Shown here: in pieces, positions 53,400 to 61,777 of the stretch
Position numbering within the stretch: position 1 is the stretch's first letter
Layout: each line of letters opens with the position of its first letter
Assembly (NCBI RefSeq): GCF_049727805.1
Contig: NZ_JBCNYA010000001.1
Location: 1 to 64,000, forward strand
Length of the DNA stretch: 64,000 nt
Source: Frateuria_A sp049727805
GTDB lineage: Bacteria > Pseudomonadota > Gammaproteobacteria > Xanthomonadales > Rhodanobacteraceae
Direction: 5' to 3'
The notes under the pieces: generated by a model
Seen by the model: only the letters and a program-made list of their open reading frames with translations
Told to the model about the DNA's origin: nothing
Databases searched by the model: none
Made by a program: the position numbers and the translations under genes

Positions 53400-55031
53400 A
53401 TGTTCAAACCAGTCCACGGCGCCTTGGCGCTGCTCTTCACCGGCCTGCTGGCCTCCGGCGCCTGCGCGCGCGAAGCGGCGCCGGCGACACACCCGTTCTT
53501 CCAGGTCAGCCTGCCGGCCGCAGCCGGTAAACCGGTCGCCGGGCGCCTGCTGCTGTTCGCCACCGAGGCGAAGGCGGCAAGGGCCGCGGCCAAGGAAGGC
53601 AAGGTCACCGAGGTGGACAGCAGTCCGTTCGCGCCGAAGCAGACCGCCGTCGCCGCACGCGAAGTCGAGCGCCTGGCACCCGGCGCCGATGTGCTGCTGG
53701 ATGCCGACGACCAGGCCTTTCCTTCCGCGTTCTCGAAGCTGCCGCCGGGCGACTATCTCGTCCAGGCCGTGCTGGATCCCCAGCATGACTACAACTACCA
53801 CGGGCGCAACGGCGGCGACCTGGTGAGCGCGGTGGTGCAGGTGCATCTGCCCAGCGCCAATACGCCCGCGCTGGCGCTCACCGAAACCCTGCCGACGACG
53901 GCGCTGTGGGATCTTCCGACACGCTACCTGAGCGAGACCACGAAGAAGCACCTGGCACAGGCGCGCGAGCAGGTGCAGTCGATCGATTTTGTCAGCCCCT
54001 CGCTCACCGCCTTCTGGGGCCGGCCGATCCACATGCGTGGCTGGGTGGTGCTGCCGCCCGGCTACGACCCGGCAAGCCGCGCGACGTACCCGACCGTCTA
54101 CCAGACCCACGGCTACGGTGGCGACCTGCACACGCAGGCCGGCACCGCGGCGATGGTGTTCGGCGCGATGGCCGAGAAGCAGCTGCCGCCGATGATCTGG
54201 GTGGTGCTGGACGAGTCCAGCCCGACCGGCACCCACGAGTTCGCCGACTCGGTGAACAACGGTCCGTGGGGGCAGGCGCTCACCGCCGAGCTGATTCCCG
54301 CCCTGGAAGGGAAATACCGCATGGATGCGCGTTCTTCGGGCCGCTTCCTCACCGGCCATTCCTCCGGCGGCTGGGCCACGCTGTGGCTGCAGACGCGCTA
54401 CCCGAAGGTGTTCGGCGGCACCTGGTCGACCTCGCCCGATCCGAGCGATTTTCACGATTTCACCGGCGTGGACCTGTATGCGCCGCATGCCAACGTCTAC
54501 CGCCGTGCGGACGGCACGCCGTACCCGCTGGTGCGCGACAAGGGCAAGGTCATCGCCAATTACGAGGATTTCGCGCGGATGGAGCGCGTGATCGGCCCCT
54601 ACGGCGGGCAGATGGCCTCGTTCGACTGGGTGTTCTCGCCGCGGGGCGCGGACGGCCGTCCCATGCCGATGTTCGATCGCGACACCGGCGATGTCGACCC
54701 GGTGGTGGTCGCCTACTGGAGCGCGCACTACGACATCGCGCGCCGGGTGAAAGAGCATTGGTCCGAACTCAAGCCCGACCTGGACGGCAAGATCCACCTG
54801 GTCGTCGGCACGGCGGACACGTTCTACCTCGACGGCGCCGCGCACAGGCTCAAGGCCGTGCTGGATGGCCTGGGCGCGAAGTCGGACTTCCGTTTCCTGC
54901 CCGGCCGCACGCACATGGACCTGTACGTGCAGGGCAAGGACCGCCAGGGCCTGCTCAAGCAGATGGCGTGGGAGATGTATGCGGTGGCGCGACCGGCGTC
55001 GAAGCTCAAGCGCGTCGCAGCAGCGCCCTAG
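53400..55031 (+). CDS. Exported putative esterase (alpha/beta hydrolase)
   Basis: A 543-residue protein with a signal peptide (about 1-24, hydrophobic ALALLFTGLLASGA), an N-terminal beta domain (about 40-190) and an esterase-D-like hydrolase domain (about 200-530). The nucleophile is Ser321 in FLTGHSSGGWA. WVVLPPGYDPASRATYPTVYQTHGYGG is the oxyanion region, VVGTADTFYLDGA carries the likely acid and RTHMDLY the His. AGGGAGCGC precedes ATG 53400. It lies 52 bases after the serine hydrolase. Substrate unknown. Confidence 0.88.
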   Translation: MFKPVHGALALLFTGLLASGACAREAAPATHPFFQVSLPAAAGKPVAGRLLLFATEAKAARAAAKEGKVTEVDSSPFAPKQTAVAAREVERLAPGADVLLDADDQAFPSAFSKLPPGDYLVQAVLDPQHDYNYHGRNGGDLVSAVVQVHLPSANTPALALTETLPTTALWDLPTRYLSETTKKHLAQAREQVQSIDFVSPSLTAFWGRPIHMRGWVVLPPGYDPASRATYPTVYQTHGYGGDLHTQAGTAAMVFGAMAEKQLPPMIWVVLDESSPTGTHEFADSVNNGPWGQALTAELIPALEGKYRMDARSSGRFLTGHSSGGWATLWLQTRYPKVFGGTWSTSPDPSDFHDFTGVDLYAPHANVYRRADGTPYPLVRDKGKVIANYEDFARMERVIGPYGGQMASFDWVFSPRGADGRPMPMFDRDTGDVDPVVVAYWSAHYDIARRVKEHWSELKPDLDGKIHLVVGTADTFYLDGAAHRLKAVLDGLGAKSDFRFLPGRTHMDLYVQGKDRQGLLKQMAWEMYAVARPASKLKRVAAAP

Positions 55032-55036
55032 GCTTC

Positions 55037-55206
55037 GGCTCCCTCTCCCCTCCGGGGAGAGAGCTGGGGTGAGGGGCAAGGCTTGCGTAAAGGGGCGGAC
55101 ACGCGGGGAAACGCTTGTCATCTCACCCGCAAGCAGCGCAGGGTGAAGGTTTCCGGCGAGCCCCGGCCCCTCACCCCAACCCTCTCCCCGGAGGGGAGAG
55201 GGAGCC
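55037..55206. repeat. Family B inverted-repeat element, copy 2
   Basis: Two 36-base arms, 55041-55076 and 55167-55202, are inverted copies with 34 of 36 positions matching, separated by 90 bases. Each arm itself contains the CTCTCCCC..GGGGAGAG hairpin. The right arm is identical over 36 bases to 18360-18395. It occupies the gap between the convergent esterase and VOC genes. No T-run. Non-coding. Confidence 0.88.
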
Positions 55207-55281
55207 TGATTCGCGCCCAGTCGTGGGCGTCGCAAACGTCGATCTGCTCCCTTTCCTAAGCAAGGAGGAAGGAGCTGGTGC

Positions 55282-55698
55282 TCACCCTGCCCACGGGTCG
55301 TAGCTGCCGAACCACCACAGGTGGCCTTCCGGATCGCGGCAGCCGTAACCGGCACCGCCGTAGTCCTTCTCCGCATATTCGTCGACGATCTGCGCGCCGG
55401 CCGCCTTTGCCCGCTCGTAGTGCGCACGGCAATCGCGCACGGTCACGCAGGCGCACTGCGTCTCGCGTCCTCCCAGCGCATCGGGCTGGGCCATGAGCCG
55501 GCCGAAACCGTCCTCGCGCACGCTGCCGAGCATCAGCATGCCGCCCTCGTAGACCAGTTGGGCGTGCATCACGCCGCCCTGGTCATCGTCGTACACCGCA
55601 TGCTTCTCGAAGCCGAATGCGCCGCACAGCCAGTCGATCATCGCGTGGGCGTCGCGGTAGCGCAGGCAGGGGATGATGGTGCTGGGTCCTCGGTTCAT
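55282..55698 (-). CDS. VOC family protein (glyoxalase/bleomycin-resistance fold)
   Basis: A 138-residue vicinal-oxygen-chelate protein starting MNRGPSTIIPCLRYRDAHAMIDWLC and ending GAGYGCRDPEGHLWWFGSYDPW, with paired beta-alpha-beta-beta-beta modules. Unlike metal glyoxalases, not all four ligands are certain. An AGGAGAAACGTG ribosome site lies before ATG 55698. Its upstream neighbour on the same strand is an AraC-type regulator, mirroring the VOC-AraC pair at 37668-39135. The two VOC proteins differ in sequence, so this is a repeated arrangement and not a recent duplication. Confidence 0.9.
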   Translation of the reverse strand: MNRGPSTIIPCLRYRDAHAMIDWLCGAFGFEKHAVYDDDQGGVMHAQLVYEGGMLMLGSVREDGFGRLMAQPDALGGRETQCACVTVRDCRAHYERAKAAGAQIVDEYAEKDYGGAGYGCRDPEGHLWWFGSYDPWAG

Positions 55699-55769
55699 CA
55701 CGTTTCTCCTGTCGGGAGCGACGAATCTAGGCGGTCGTGCCGGCCCGGGTCTTGTAGATTTCCGGACGC

Positions 55770-56585
55770 TCAGTCGAGCGCCAGGTGGTTGAGGTAGACG
55801 CCCTGTTGCGCGACGAACGCACCGGGCGTGATGCCCGCGAAACGGCGGAACTCGTGCGCCAGGTGGGCCTGGTCGCAATAGCCGCCATCGGCCGCCACGG
55901 CCGCCCAGTCCACGCGCGGGCGGCCATGCACCTGCGCCACCACGGCGCGGAAGCGCAGCAGCCGCGCGTATTGCTTGGGCCCGTAGCCGACCTGTCGGCG
56001 GAACAGCCGGCCGAGCCTGCGTTCGGACACTCCGGTTTCCCGCACCAGCCAGCCGATGCGCGCCGCCTGCGGTGTCCGTTCCAGCCAGGCCAGCGCATGG
56101 GCGACGCAAGGTTCCAGGCGCGGCAGGCGCATGCATTGGCGCAACCATCGTTCCAGCAGTGCGAGCCGGTGTGCCGGTTGCGGCGTTTCCAGCAGGCGTT
56201 CGCGCAGCGTCGTGGCGTGGTGGCCGAACAGGCCGGCCAGGTCCACGTCGCGGCCTTCCAGCGCCCCCATGTCCTCGCCGGTCAGCGCGCCCGCACCGCC
56301 CGGGCGGAATACGACGCCCATGACGCGGATCTGCTCGGCGGTATCGATGATCTGGCTGCACAGTTGCGGCCCGCCGAGCACGCTGCCGGAGGAGCGCAGG
56401 CAGCGGCGTTCGGCGTCGTCGGTGTAGACGCGCGTCTGGTCCTCGTGGAGGTTGATGATCAGTTGCGCACCCGGCTGCGGCAGCACGCGCTCGTACTGGT
56501 GCGCTGCCGGCGGCATGTCCCAGTCCCACAGCTTCTCGACCAGGACGTCCAGTGGCGGGGCAGGCACGCGCTGGTGGAATGCCAT
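55770..56585 (-). CDS. AraC family transcriptional regulator (DUF6597-type N-terminus)
   Basis: A 271-residue regulator with a DUF6597-like sensor (about 1-110: LDVLVEKLWDWD, AQLIINLHEDQ, LGGPQLCSQIIDTAEQ, MGVVFRPGGAGAL) and an AraC DNA-binding domain (about 165-262: IGWLVRETGVSERRLGRLF and ADGGYCDQAHLAHEFRRFAGITPGAF). It starts 16 bases after the stop of the channel gene and precedes the VOC gene by 71 bases, so the order channel-regulator-VOC may be one transcript. Confidence 0.9.
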   Translation of the reverse strand: MAFHQRVPAPPLDVLVEKLWDWDMPPAAHQYERVLPQPGAQLIINLHEDQTRVYTDDAERRCLRSSGSVLGGPQLCSQIIDTAEQIRVMGVVFRPGGAGALTGEDMGALEGRDVDLAGLFGHHATTLRERLLETPQPAHRLALLERWLRQCMRLPRLEPCVAHALAWLERTPQAARIGWLVRETGVSERRLGRLFRRQVGYGPKQYARLLRFRAVVAQVHGRPRVDWAAVAADGGYCDQAHLAHEFRRFAGITPGAFVAQQGVYLNHLALD

Positions 56586-56601
56586 GGCCGCCTCCCCGCG
56601 C

Positions 56602-58989
56602 TCAGCCGGTCTCGCCAGCGTCGTGCAGGCGATGGATGCGCATGTCCTGCGGGCGGGTCAGCGGCAGGCCCTCGCTGCGCAGTCGCTCCAGGATCGCCAG
56701 CAGCAGCTCGCTGCGCACGCCGCCGACCTCGCGCGGACTGGGCACGTAGCCAGTGCCGACGAAGTGGATGCCCAGCGTGTCGACGTGCTCCAGCTGCACG
56801 CTCGGCGCGGGGGTATCGAGCATCGTCGGATGCCCGAGGAAGGCGTCCAGGATGATCTGGCGCGCGCGTTTGGCATCGGTGTCCAGCGGCATCGGCAGCT
56901 TGATCTGCACGCGGCCCTGCGCGTTGGCCAGCGTCACGTTGCGCACGTTCTGGGTGATCAGCTGCGAGTTGGGCACGATCACGGTGGAGCGGTCCCAGAG
57001 CTGGATCTCGGTGGCGCGCACGTTGATCCGGCGGATGTCGCCTTCGACGTCGGCCAGGCTCACCCAGTCGCCCACCTTCACCGGCCGCTCGGCGAGCAGG
57101 ATCAGGCCCGAGATGAAGTTCTGCACGATCGCCTGCAGGCCGAAACCGATGCCCACCGACAACGCGCTGGCGATCCAGGCGATGCTCTGCAGGCTCACGT
57201 TGAGCGCGGCCAGCGCCAGCGCGAACACCAGCACGCCGCCGGCGTAGCCGAGCAGGGTGACCATCGAGTTCTGCATGCCCGGTTCGAGCGTGGTCCGGGG
57301 CAGCAACTGCTCGCCCAGCCAGCGCTTGAACACGCGCACGGCGAAGAGCCCGAGCACGAACACCGCCAGCGCCTCGAACACCGTGCCCGGGTTGATGGTC
57401 AGCTGGCCGAGCTTGAGGTTGCCGAACAGCTGGCCCATCCGTCCGGCCAGTTCCTGCGGATCGGTGCCGAAGGGTGCCAGCAGCGCGCCGACTGCCAGCA
57501 GCAGGATCAGCACGCGACTGATCCCGGACAGCACGGTGGCCGCTTGTTCCAGCGTCCGCGGCGGGAGCCCGAAGGCCGCCTGCAGCCGCTGCCCGCTGCG
57601 CCCCTCCGGGGCGAGCAGGGTGGCGACCAGGTCGTGCACCAGGTGCAGCAGCAGATAGAGCGCGCCGATCAGCACGCCGATCCACAGCATCTGCACGGCG
57701 ATGAAATAGGCCAGCGCGATGTAGCCCAGCAACACGGCGATCCAGCTGAGGATCGCGCCCAGCGCCGCCGCGCCGGCGAGCAGCCCGACCCACACGGGGC
57801 GCTGTGCGGGGGCACTGCCGGCCGCGAGCAATGCGCGCCGCGCGTGGTCCAGGCGCAACAGCGCAACGCCGACCAGGCCGCTGACCACCAACGCGAGCAG
57901 GCCGCGCGTGGTCACGGTCGCCGGCAGGCTGGCGCCGATCGCGCTGTTCACCCGGTCGATCACCCCCAGCAGCAGCGTGGCGGCCGCCAGCAGCCCGGGG
58001 AACAGGCGCAGCCGTCGTGCCGCGGCGTTGGAGAGCGTGGGCAGCCGCCACGTCGGGTGCGCCACCGACAGCAGCGCGCGCCCCAATCCCGCGACGAAGG
58101 CCGCGAAACAGACGCGGCGCACCAGCGAGCGGGCGAGTTCGTCCAGGCTCGGGTCGAGCGTGCCATTCCAGTCCAGTCCCGTGCGCACGAGCTGCACGGC
58201 CAGGCCATACACCAGCACCGATCCCAGAGCGACACCGGCCGCCGTGGCGCTGCGGCGCAGGTGTCCGTCGGGCATGGCGCGCGCGGCCAGCCGGTACAGC
58301 AGGCGTTCCAGCAGCAGGCGCCCGGCGGCGAGCAGCAACAGGGCAGCGCCGAGGCACAGCAGCAGCGGCAGGCGGTTGGGCGGTTGCCAGGCGTCGTGCC
58401 AGGCGTCGGCGACGTGCGAGCGCAACCGCTTCAGGCGCGCCAGGTCGTCCGGCAGCGTGCGCGCCGGCTCGGCCCAGAAAGACGCACCCAATGGCGTCGC
58501 CGTGCGCGAGGTCAGTTGCGCCTGGAACTGGTCGCGGCGCAGGCCGTAGATCTGCGTGGCCAGTTGCATGCCTTCCTCGCCGAGCAGTTGCGCCTGCTTG
58601 ATCTGTGCGTCGAGGTTGGCCTTGTCCTTGTCCAGTTGCCGGCGCTGGCCGGCGACCTCGGCCGCTTCCGGCGGTGCGCCCTTGGCCGGGGCGGGGCCGA
58701 GCACGGCCAGGCGCGCATCCAGGCTGCCCATCTGCGGCGAAAGCGTGCCGGCGAGCTGCTCGGCCTGGTCCTGCACCGCCAACGCCGTGGTGCGCAGGTC
58801 GGCCAGGGCATGGTCGTCCGGCTTGTTCTTCAGCGCGGACTTGATGCCGTCGAGTTGGTCGCGCAGGTCGTCCAGCGCCTGCGCGGGCGACACCGTGGGG
58901 GTGGTCGCCGCGGTCGGCGCATCCTGCGCGTGGAGCGCGGGAAAGCCGGCCAGCAGCAGGCAGAGCAGAAGGCGTCGCAGGATGGGCAT
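56602..58989 (-). CDS. Mechanosensitive channel, MscK/YjeP-type with DUF3772
   Basis: Large MscS-superfamily channel of the inner membrane. The 795 residues contain a signal peptide (about 1-21), a periplasmic coiled DUF3772-like region (about 30-190, PAQALDDLRDQLDGIKSAL), about ten membrane helices (about 200-600) and the MscS core with the pore helix SIAWIASALSVGIGFGLQAIVQN, the beta domain GDWVSLADVEGDIRRINVRATEI and a cytosolic cage to the end. It senses membrane tension in hypo-osmotic shock, by family. The start at 58989 gives the signal peptide. Confidence 0.92.
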   Translation of the reverse strand: MPILRRLLLCLLLAGFPALHAQDAPTAATTPTVSPAQALDDLRDQLDGIKSALKNKPDDHALADLRTTALAVQDQAEQLAGTLSPQMGSLDARLAVLGPAPAKGAPPEAAEVAGQRRQLDKDKANLDAQIKQAQLLGEEGMQLATQIYGLRRDQFQAQLTSRTATPLGASFWAEPARTLPDDLARLKRLRSHVADAWHDAWQPPNRLPLLLCLGAALLLLAAGRLLLERLLYRLAARAMPDGHLRRSATAAGVALGSVLVYGLAVQLVRTGLDWNGTLDPSLDELARSLVRRVCFAAFVAGLGRALLSVAHPTWRLPTLSNAAARRLRLFPGLLAAATLLLGVIDRVNSAIGASLPATVTTRGLLALVVSGLVGVALLRLDHARRALLAAGSAPAQRPVWVGLLAGAAALGAILSWIAVLLGYIALAYFIAVQMLWIGVLIGALYLLLHLVHDLVATLLAPEGRSGQRLQAAFGLPPRTLEQAATVLSGISRVLILLLAVGALLAPFGTDPQELAGRMGQLFGNLKLGQLTINPGTVFEALAVFVLGLFAVRVFKRWLGEQLLPRTTLEPGMQNSMVTLLGYAGGVLVFALALAALNVSLQSIAWIASALSVGIGFGLQAIVQNFISGLILLAERPVKVGDWVSLADVEGDIRRINVRATEIQLWDRSTVIVPNSQLITQNVRNVTLANAQGRVQIKLPMPLDTDAKRARQIILDAFLGHPTMLDTPAPSVQLEHVDTLGIHFVGTGYVPSPREVGGVRSELLLAILERLRSEGLPLTRPQDMRIHRLHDAGETG

Positions 58990-59591
58990 CCGGGCATCAT
59001 CCGGGCCGGCCTGCAGGCGGTCAATCGAAGAGGCTGAACGGGTGCTACGGACCCACGAAGGCCGGGCCAACGAAGCCTTGCCCGCCGTTTCACGCGCCGC
59101 TGCGCAGCATGGGCATCCAGCAGCGGGAGATCCATGGCATGACCGGAAAGACAGCTTCGAAGCGCGCGGCCAAGGTCGTTGCCGACGATATCGTCCGCGC
59201 GCGCCAGGGGGACGAGGGCCGGATGTCCCGGGCGCGCGGCGGCGCGGCTCGCTGCGCGCTGCCGACCATGCAGGCCTCGGCCCGCCGGCGTGGCCCGCGG
59301 GCGCACGACGTGCCAGGCGCTCCGCGCAAGCCCAAGCGGGCGAAGCGGACGCCTGGCCTCGGCGGGCGCCTGGCCGCCGCCATACGCATGGCGCGCCTTC
59401 GGGCCGGCCGTGCCGCCGAGGAGTTCGGCGCGCGCCGTTAGCGTTTCGTCGCCTCGGCACGGGGCGCAACGATCTCGCTGGTGAATCGCGAGCGCTGCAA
59501 GTTGGGACGGGCAGGCCTTTCATGTCGCCCTCCCAGGTTTTAGAGTGCGCGGCGCGGCCCCCCACGCCGCGTCCCCCGGACCGCCCGCCCC
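58990..59591. other. Long weakly coding gap between the channel and the MFS exporter
   Basis: 602 bases with no recognised gene on the minus strand. It contains the low-confidence plus-strand frame at 59139-59441 and a T-poor, GC-rich leader to the exporter. No tRNA, terminator or dispersed repeat of the two families described is seen. Confidence 0.5.
59139..59441 (+). CDS. Possible Arg/Ala-rich basic small protein
   Basis: 100 codons from ATG 59139 after GGGAGATCC, or 110 from ATG 59109. The product is extremely basic, with runs such as APRKPKRAKRTPG and AAAIRMARLRAGRAAEEF. A nucleic-acid-binding or histone-H1-like protein could look like this, but so could chance translation of GC-rich spacer; overlapping frames on both strands are also open. 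No family recognised. Confidence 0.3.
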   Translation: MTGKTASKRAAKVVADDIVRARQGDEGRMSRARGGAARCALPTMQASARRRGPRAHDVPGAPRKPKRAKRTPGLGGRLAAAIRMARLRAGRAAEEFGARR

Positions 59592-60833
59592 ATGCAGACC
59601 CGCGTCGAACCCCTCGCCGCCACCGCACCCGCGGAGCCGCGCACCGCCTTCGCCGTGCTCGGTGCGATCAGCTTCTCGCACCTGCTCAACGACATGATCC
59701 AGTCGCTGATCGTGGCGATCTACCCGGTGCTGAAGAGCGGCTTCGCGCTGAGCTTCGCCCAGGTCGGCCTGATCACGCTGACCTACCAGCTCACCGCCTC
59801 GCTGCTGCAGCCGCTGGTGGGCGTGGCCACCGACCGGCGGCCGATGCCTTATTCGCTGCCGGTGGGCATGGGATTCACCCTTTGCGGCCTGCTGCTGCTC
59901 GCCGTGGCGCCGAACTTCCCGATGCTGCTGGTGGCCGCGGCGCTGGTGGGCACGGGCTCGTCGGTATTCCATCCGGAGTCCTCGCGGGTGGCGCGGATGG
60001 CCTCGGGCGGCAGGCACGGGCTGGCGCAGTCGCTGTTCCAGGTCGGTGGCAACACCGGCGCCTCGCTGGGGCCGCTGCTGGCGGCCTGGGTGATCGTGCC
60101 GCACGGGCGCGGCAGCGTGGCCTGGTTCTCGCTGGCGGCGTTGCTGGCGATCGCCGTGCTGCTGCGCGTGAGCGGCTGGTACCGCGCCCATCACGCGACC
60201 CGCGGTGCGGTCCGCCGGCACCATGCGCAGGTGACGCTATCGCGCAACCGCGTGCTGCTGTCGCTGCTGATCCTGGGCCTGCTGATCTTCTCCAAGTACT
60301 TCTACCTGGCGAGCCTTTCCAGCTACTACACCTTCTACCTGATCCACCGCTTCGGCGTGTCGGTGCAGAGCGCGCAGACGCACCTGTTCGTGTTCCTGGC
60401 CGCGGTGGCGGCCGGCTCGCTGATCGGCGGCCCGGTGGGAGACCGGATCGGGCGCAAGTGGGTGATCTGGATCTCGATCCTGGGCGTGGCGCCGTTCTCG
60501 CTGCTGCTGCCGCACGTCAGCCTGCTCTGGACCGGCGTGCTCAGCGTGGTGATCGGCCTGGTGCTGTCCTCGGCGTTCTCGGCGATCCTGGTCTATGCGC
60601 AGGAACTGCTGCCGGGGCGCGTTGGCATGGTCTCGGGCTTGTTCTTCGGCTTTGCCTTCGGCATGGGCGGCATCGGCGCGGCGGTACTGGGCGAGCTCGC
60701 TGACGTGCACGGGATCGAATACGTCTACCGCCTGTGCGCATTCCTGCCGCTGATGGGCCTGATCACGGTGTTCCTGCCGGAGCTGGACCGGCCGCACAAG
60801 GCGGGCGCGCTCGGCGGGCCTGCGACGCGCTAG
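59592..60833 (+). CDS. fsr: MFS exporter, fosmidomycin-resistance (Fsr) family
   Basis: A 413-residue 12-helix efflux protein. Characteristic Fsr segments are ISFSHLLNDMIQSLIVAIYPVLK at helix 1, LQPLVGVATDRRPMPYSLPVGM, GTGSSVFHPESSRVAR and QVGGNTGASLGPLLAAW. E. coli Fsr exports fosmidomycin, an inhibitor of the MEP pathway to which IspD and IspF at 6.4-7.6 kb belong; the physiological substrate is unknown. The start at 59592 is the only ATG before helix 1. It is followed 49 bases later by the BI-1-like gene. Confidence 0.92.
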   Translation: MQTRVEPLAATAPAEPRTAFAVLGAISFSHLLNDMIQSLIVAIYPVLKSGFALSFAQVGLITLTYQLTASLLQPLVGVATDRRPMPYSLPVGMGFTLCGLLLLAVAPNFPMLLVAAALVGTGSSVFHPESSRVARMASGGRHGLAQSLFQVGGNTGASLGPLLAAWVIVPHGRGSVAWFSLAALLAIAVLLRVSGWYRAHHATRGAVRRHHAQVTLSRNRVLLSLLILGLLIFSKYFYLASLSSYYTFYLIHRFGVSVQSAQTHLFVFLAAVAAGSLIGGPVGDRIGRKWVIWISILGVAPFSLLLPHVSLLWTGVLSVVIGLVLSSAFSAILVYAQELLPGRVGMVSGLFFGFAFGMGGIGAAVLGELADVHGIEYVYRLCAFLPLMGLITVFLPELDRPHKAGALGGPATR

Positions 60834-60882
60834 CATGGGACAGCGCCGCGTCCGCGTGGCAACCACGAGAGAGAGGGAATCC

Positions 60883-61638
60883 ATGCGCTCCAGCAACCCG
60901 GTACTGCGCGAAAACACCTTCCAGGGCCTGTTTGCCGAAGGCGATCGCATGACGCTCAACGGCACGGTCGCCAAGACCGGCCTGCTGCTCCTGCTGGCGG
61001 TGGTCACTGGCGGCTGGACCTGGCACCGCTTCGACACGCTGGCCGCCGCGGGCGACGTGGCCGGCGCCCTCGCGGCGATCTCGCCGTTCATGTGGGGCGG
61101 CCTGATCGTCGGCTTCGTACTGGCGCTGGCCAGCACGTTCCTGCGCCAGTGGTCGGGCATCACCGCGCCGCTGTACGCCATCGCCGAAGGCTTCGCGCTC
61201 GGCGGCATCTCGGCCTTCATGGAACTGCGCTACCACGGCATCGTGCTGCAGGCGGTGATGCTGACCGCCGGCGTGCTGGCAGTGATGCTGGTGCTCTACC
61301 GCACGCGGGTGATCAAGGTCACCGACCGTTTCCGCACCGGCGTGGTCGCCGCCACCGGCGCGATCATGCTGCTCTACCTGGTGGACATCGGCCTGCGCGC
61401 CTTCACCAGCATCCAGGTTCCCTTCATCCACGAGTCCGGCATGCTGGGCATCGGCTTCAGCCTGCTGGTGGTGGGGCTGGCGGCGTTCAACCTGGCGCTG
61501 GATTTCGACCTGATCGAGCGCGGCACTCAGGAAGGTGCGCCCAAATACATGGAATGGTACGGCGCGTTCGCGCTGATGGTGACGCTGGTGTGGCTGTACC
61601 TGGAGATCCTGCGGCTGTTGTCGAAGGCGCGGCGATGA
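60883..61638 (+). CDS. Bax inhibitor-1/YccA family membrane protein
   Basis: A 251-residue integral membrane protein with seven predicted helices (about 25-40, 60-78, 83-103, 108-126, 135-152, 165-180, 215-235). The N-terminal VLRENTFQGL and the segment GISAFMELRYHGIVLQAVMLTAGVLA match the bacterial YccA/BI-1 subgroup with DUF-type length. Bacterial BI-1 proteins are pH-sensitive Ca2+ leak channels in B. subtilis (YetJ); the role here is inferred only. ATG 60883 follows GAGAGAGGGAATCC. It converges with murB across repeat element A. Confidence 0.88.
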   Translation: MRSSNPVLRENTFQGLFAEGDRMTLNGTVAKTGLLLLLAVVTGGWTWHRFDTLAAAGDVAGALAAISPFMWGGLIVGFVLALASTFLRQWSGITAPLYAIAEGFALGGISAFMELRYHGIVLQAVMLTAGVLAVMLVLYRTRVIKVTDRFRTGVVAATGAIMLLYLVDIGLRAFTSIQVPFIHESGMLGIGFSLLVVGLAAFNLALDFDLIERGTQEGAPKYMEWYGAFALMVTLVWLYLEILRLLSKARR

Positions 61639-61653
61639 CGCGCTGAGGCCATG

Positions 61654-61769
61654 CCACCCCCATCCGCCTGTCGGCACCTTCCCCCGTGAACGGGGAAGGC
61701 TCGGCAGGCGGTCCTTGCGAATCCTTCCCCCGCTTGCGGGGGAAGGTGCCCGAAGGGCGGATGGAGGAG
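61654..61769. repeat. Bipartite palindromic intergenic element, family A copy 2
   Basis: Outer inverted ends CCACCCCCATCCGCC (61654-61668) and GGGCGGATGGAGG (about 61755-61767). Inside are two hairpins, CCTTCCCCCGTGAACGGGGAAGG (61678-61700) and CCTTCCCCCG..CGGGGGAAGG (61723-61746). It matches 1-95. It sits between convergent BI-1 and murB and fills the 139-base gap. Confidence 0.88.
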
Positions 61770-61777
61770 GGCTTGCC

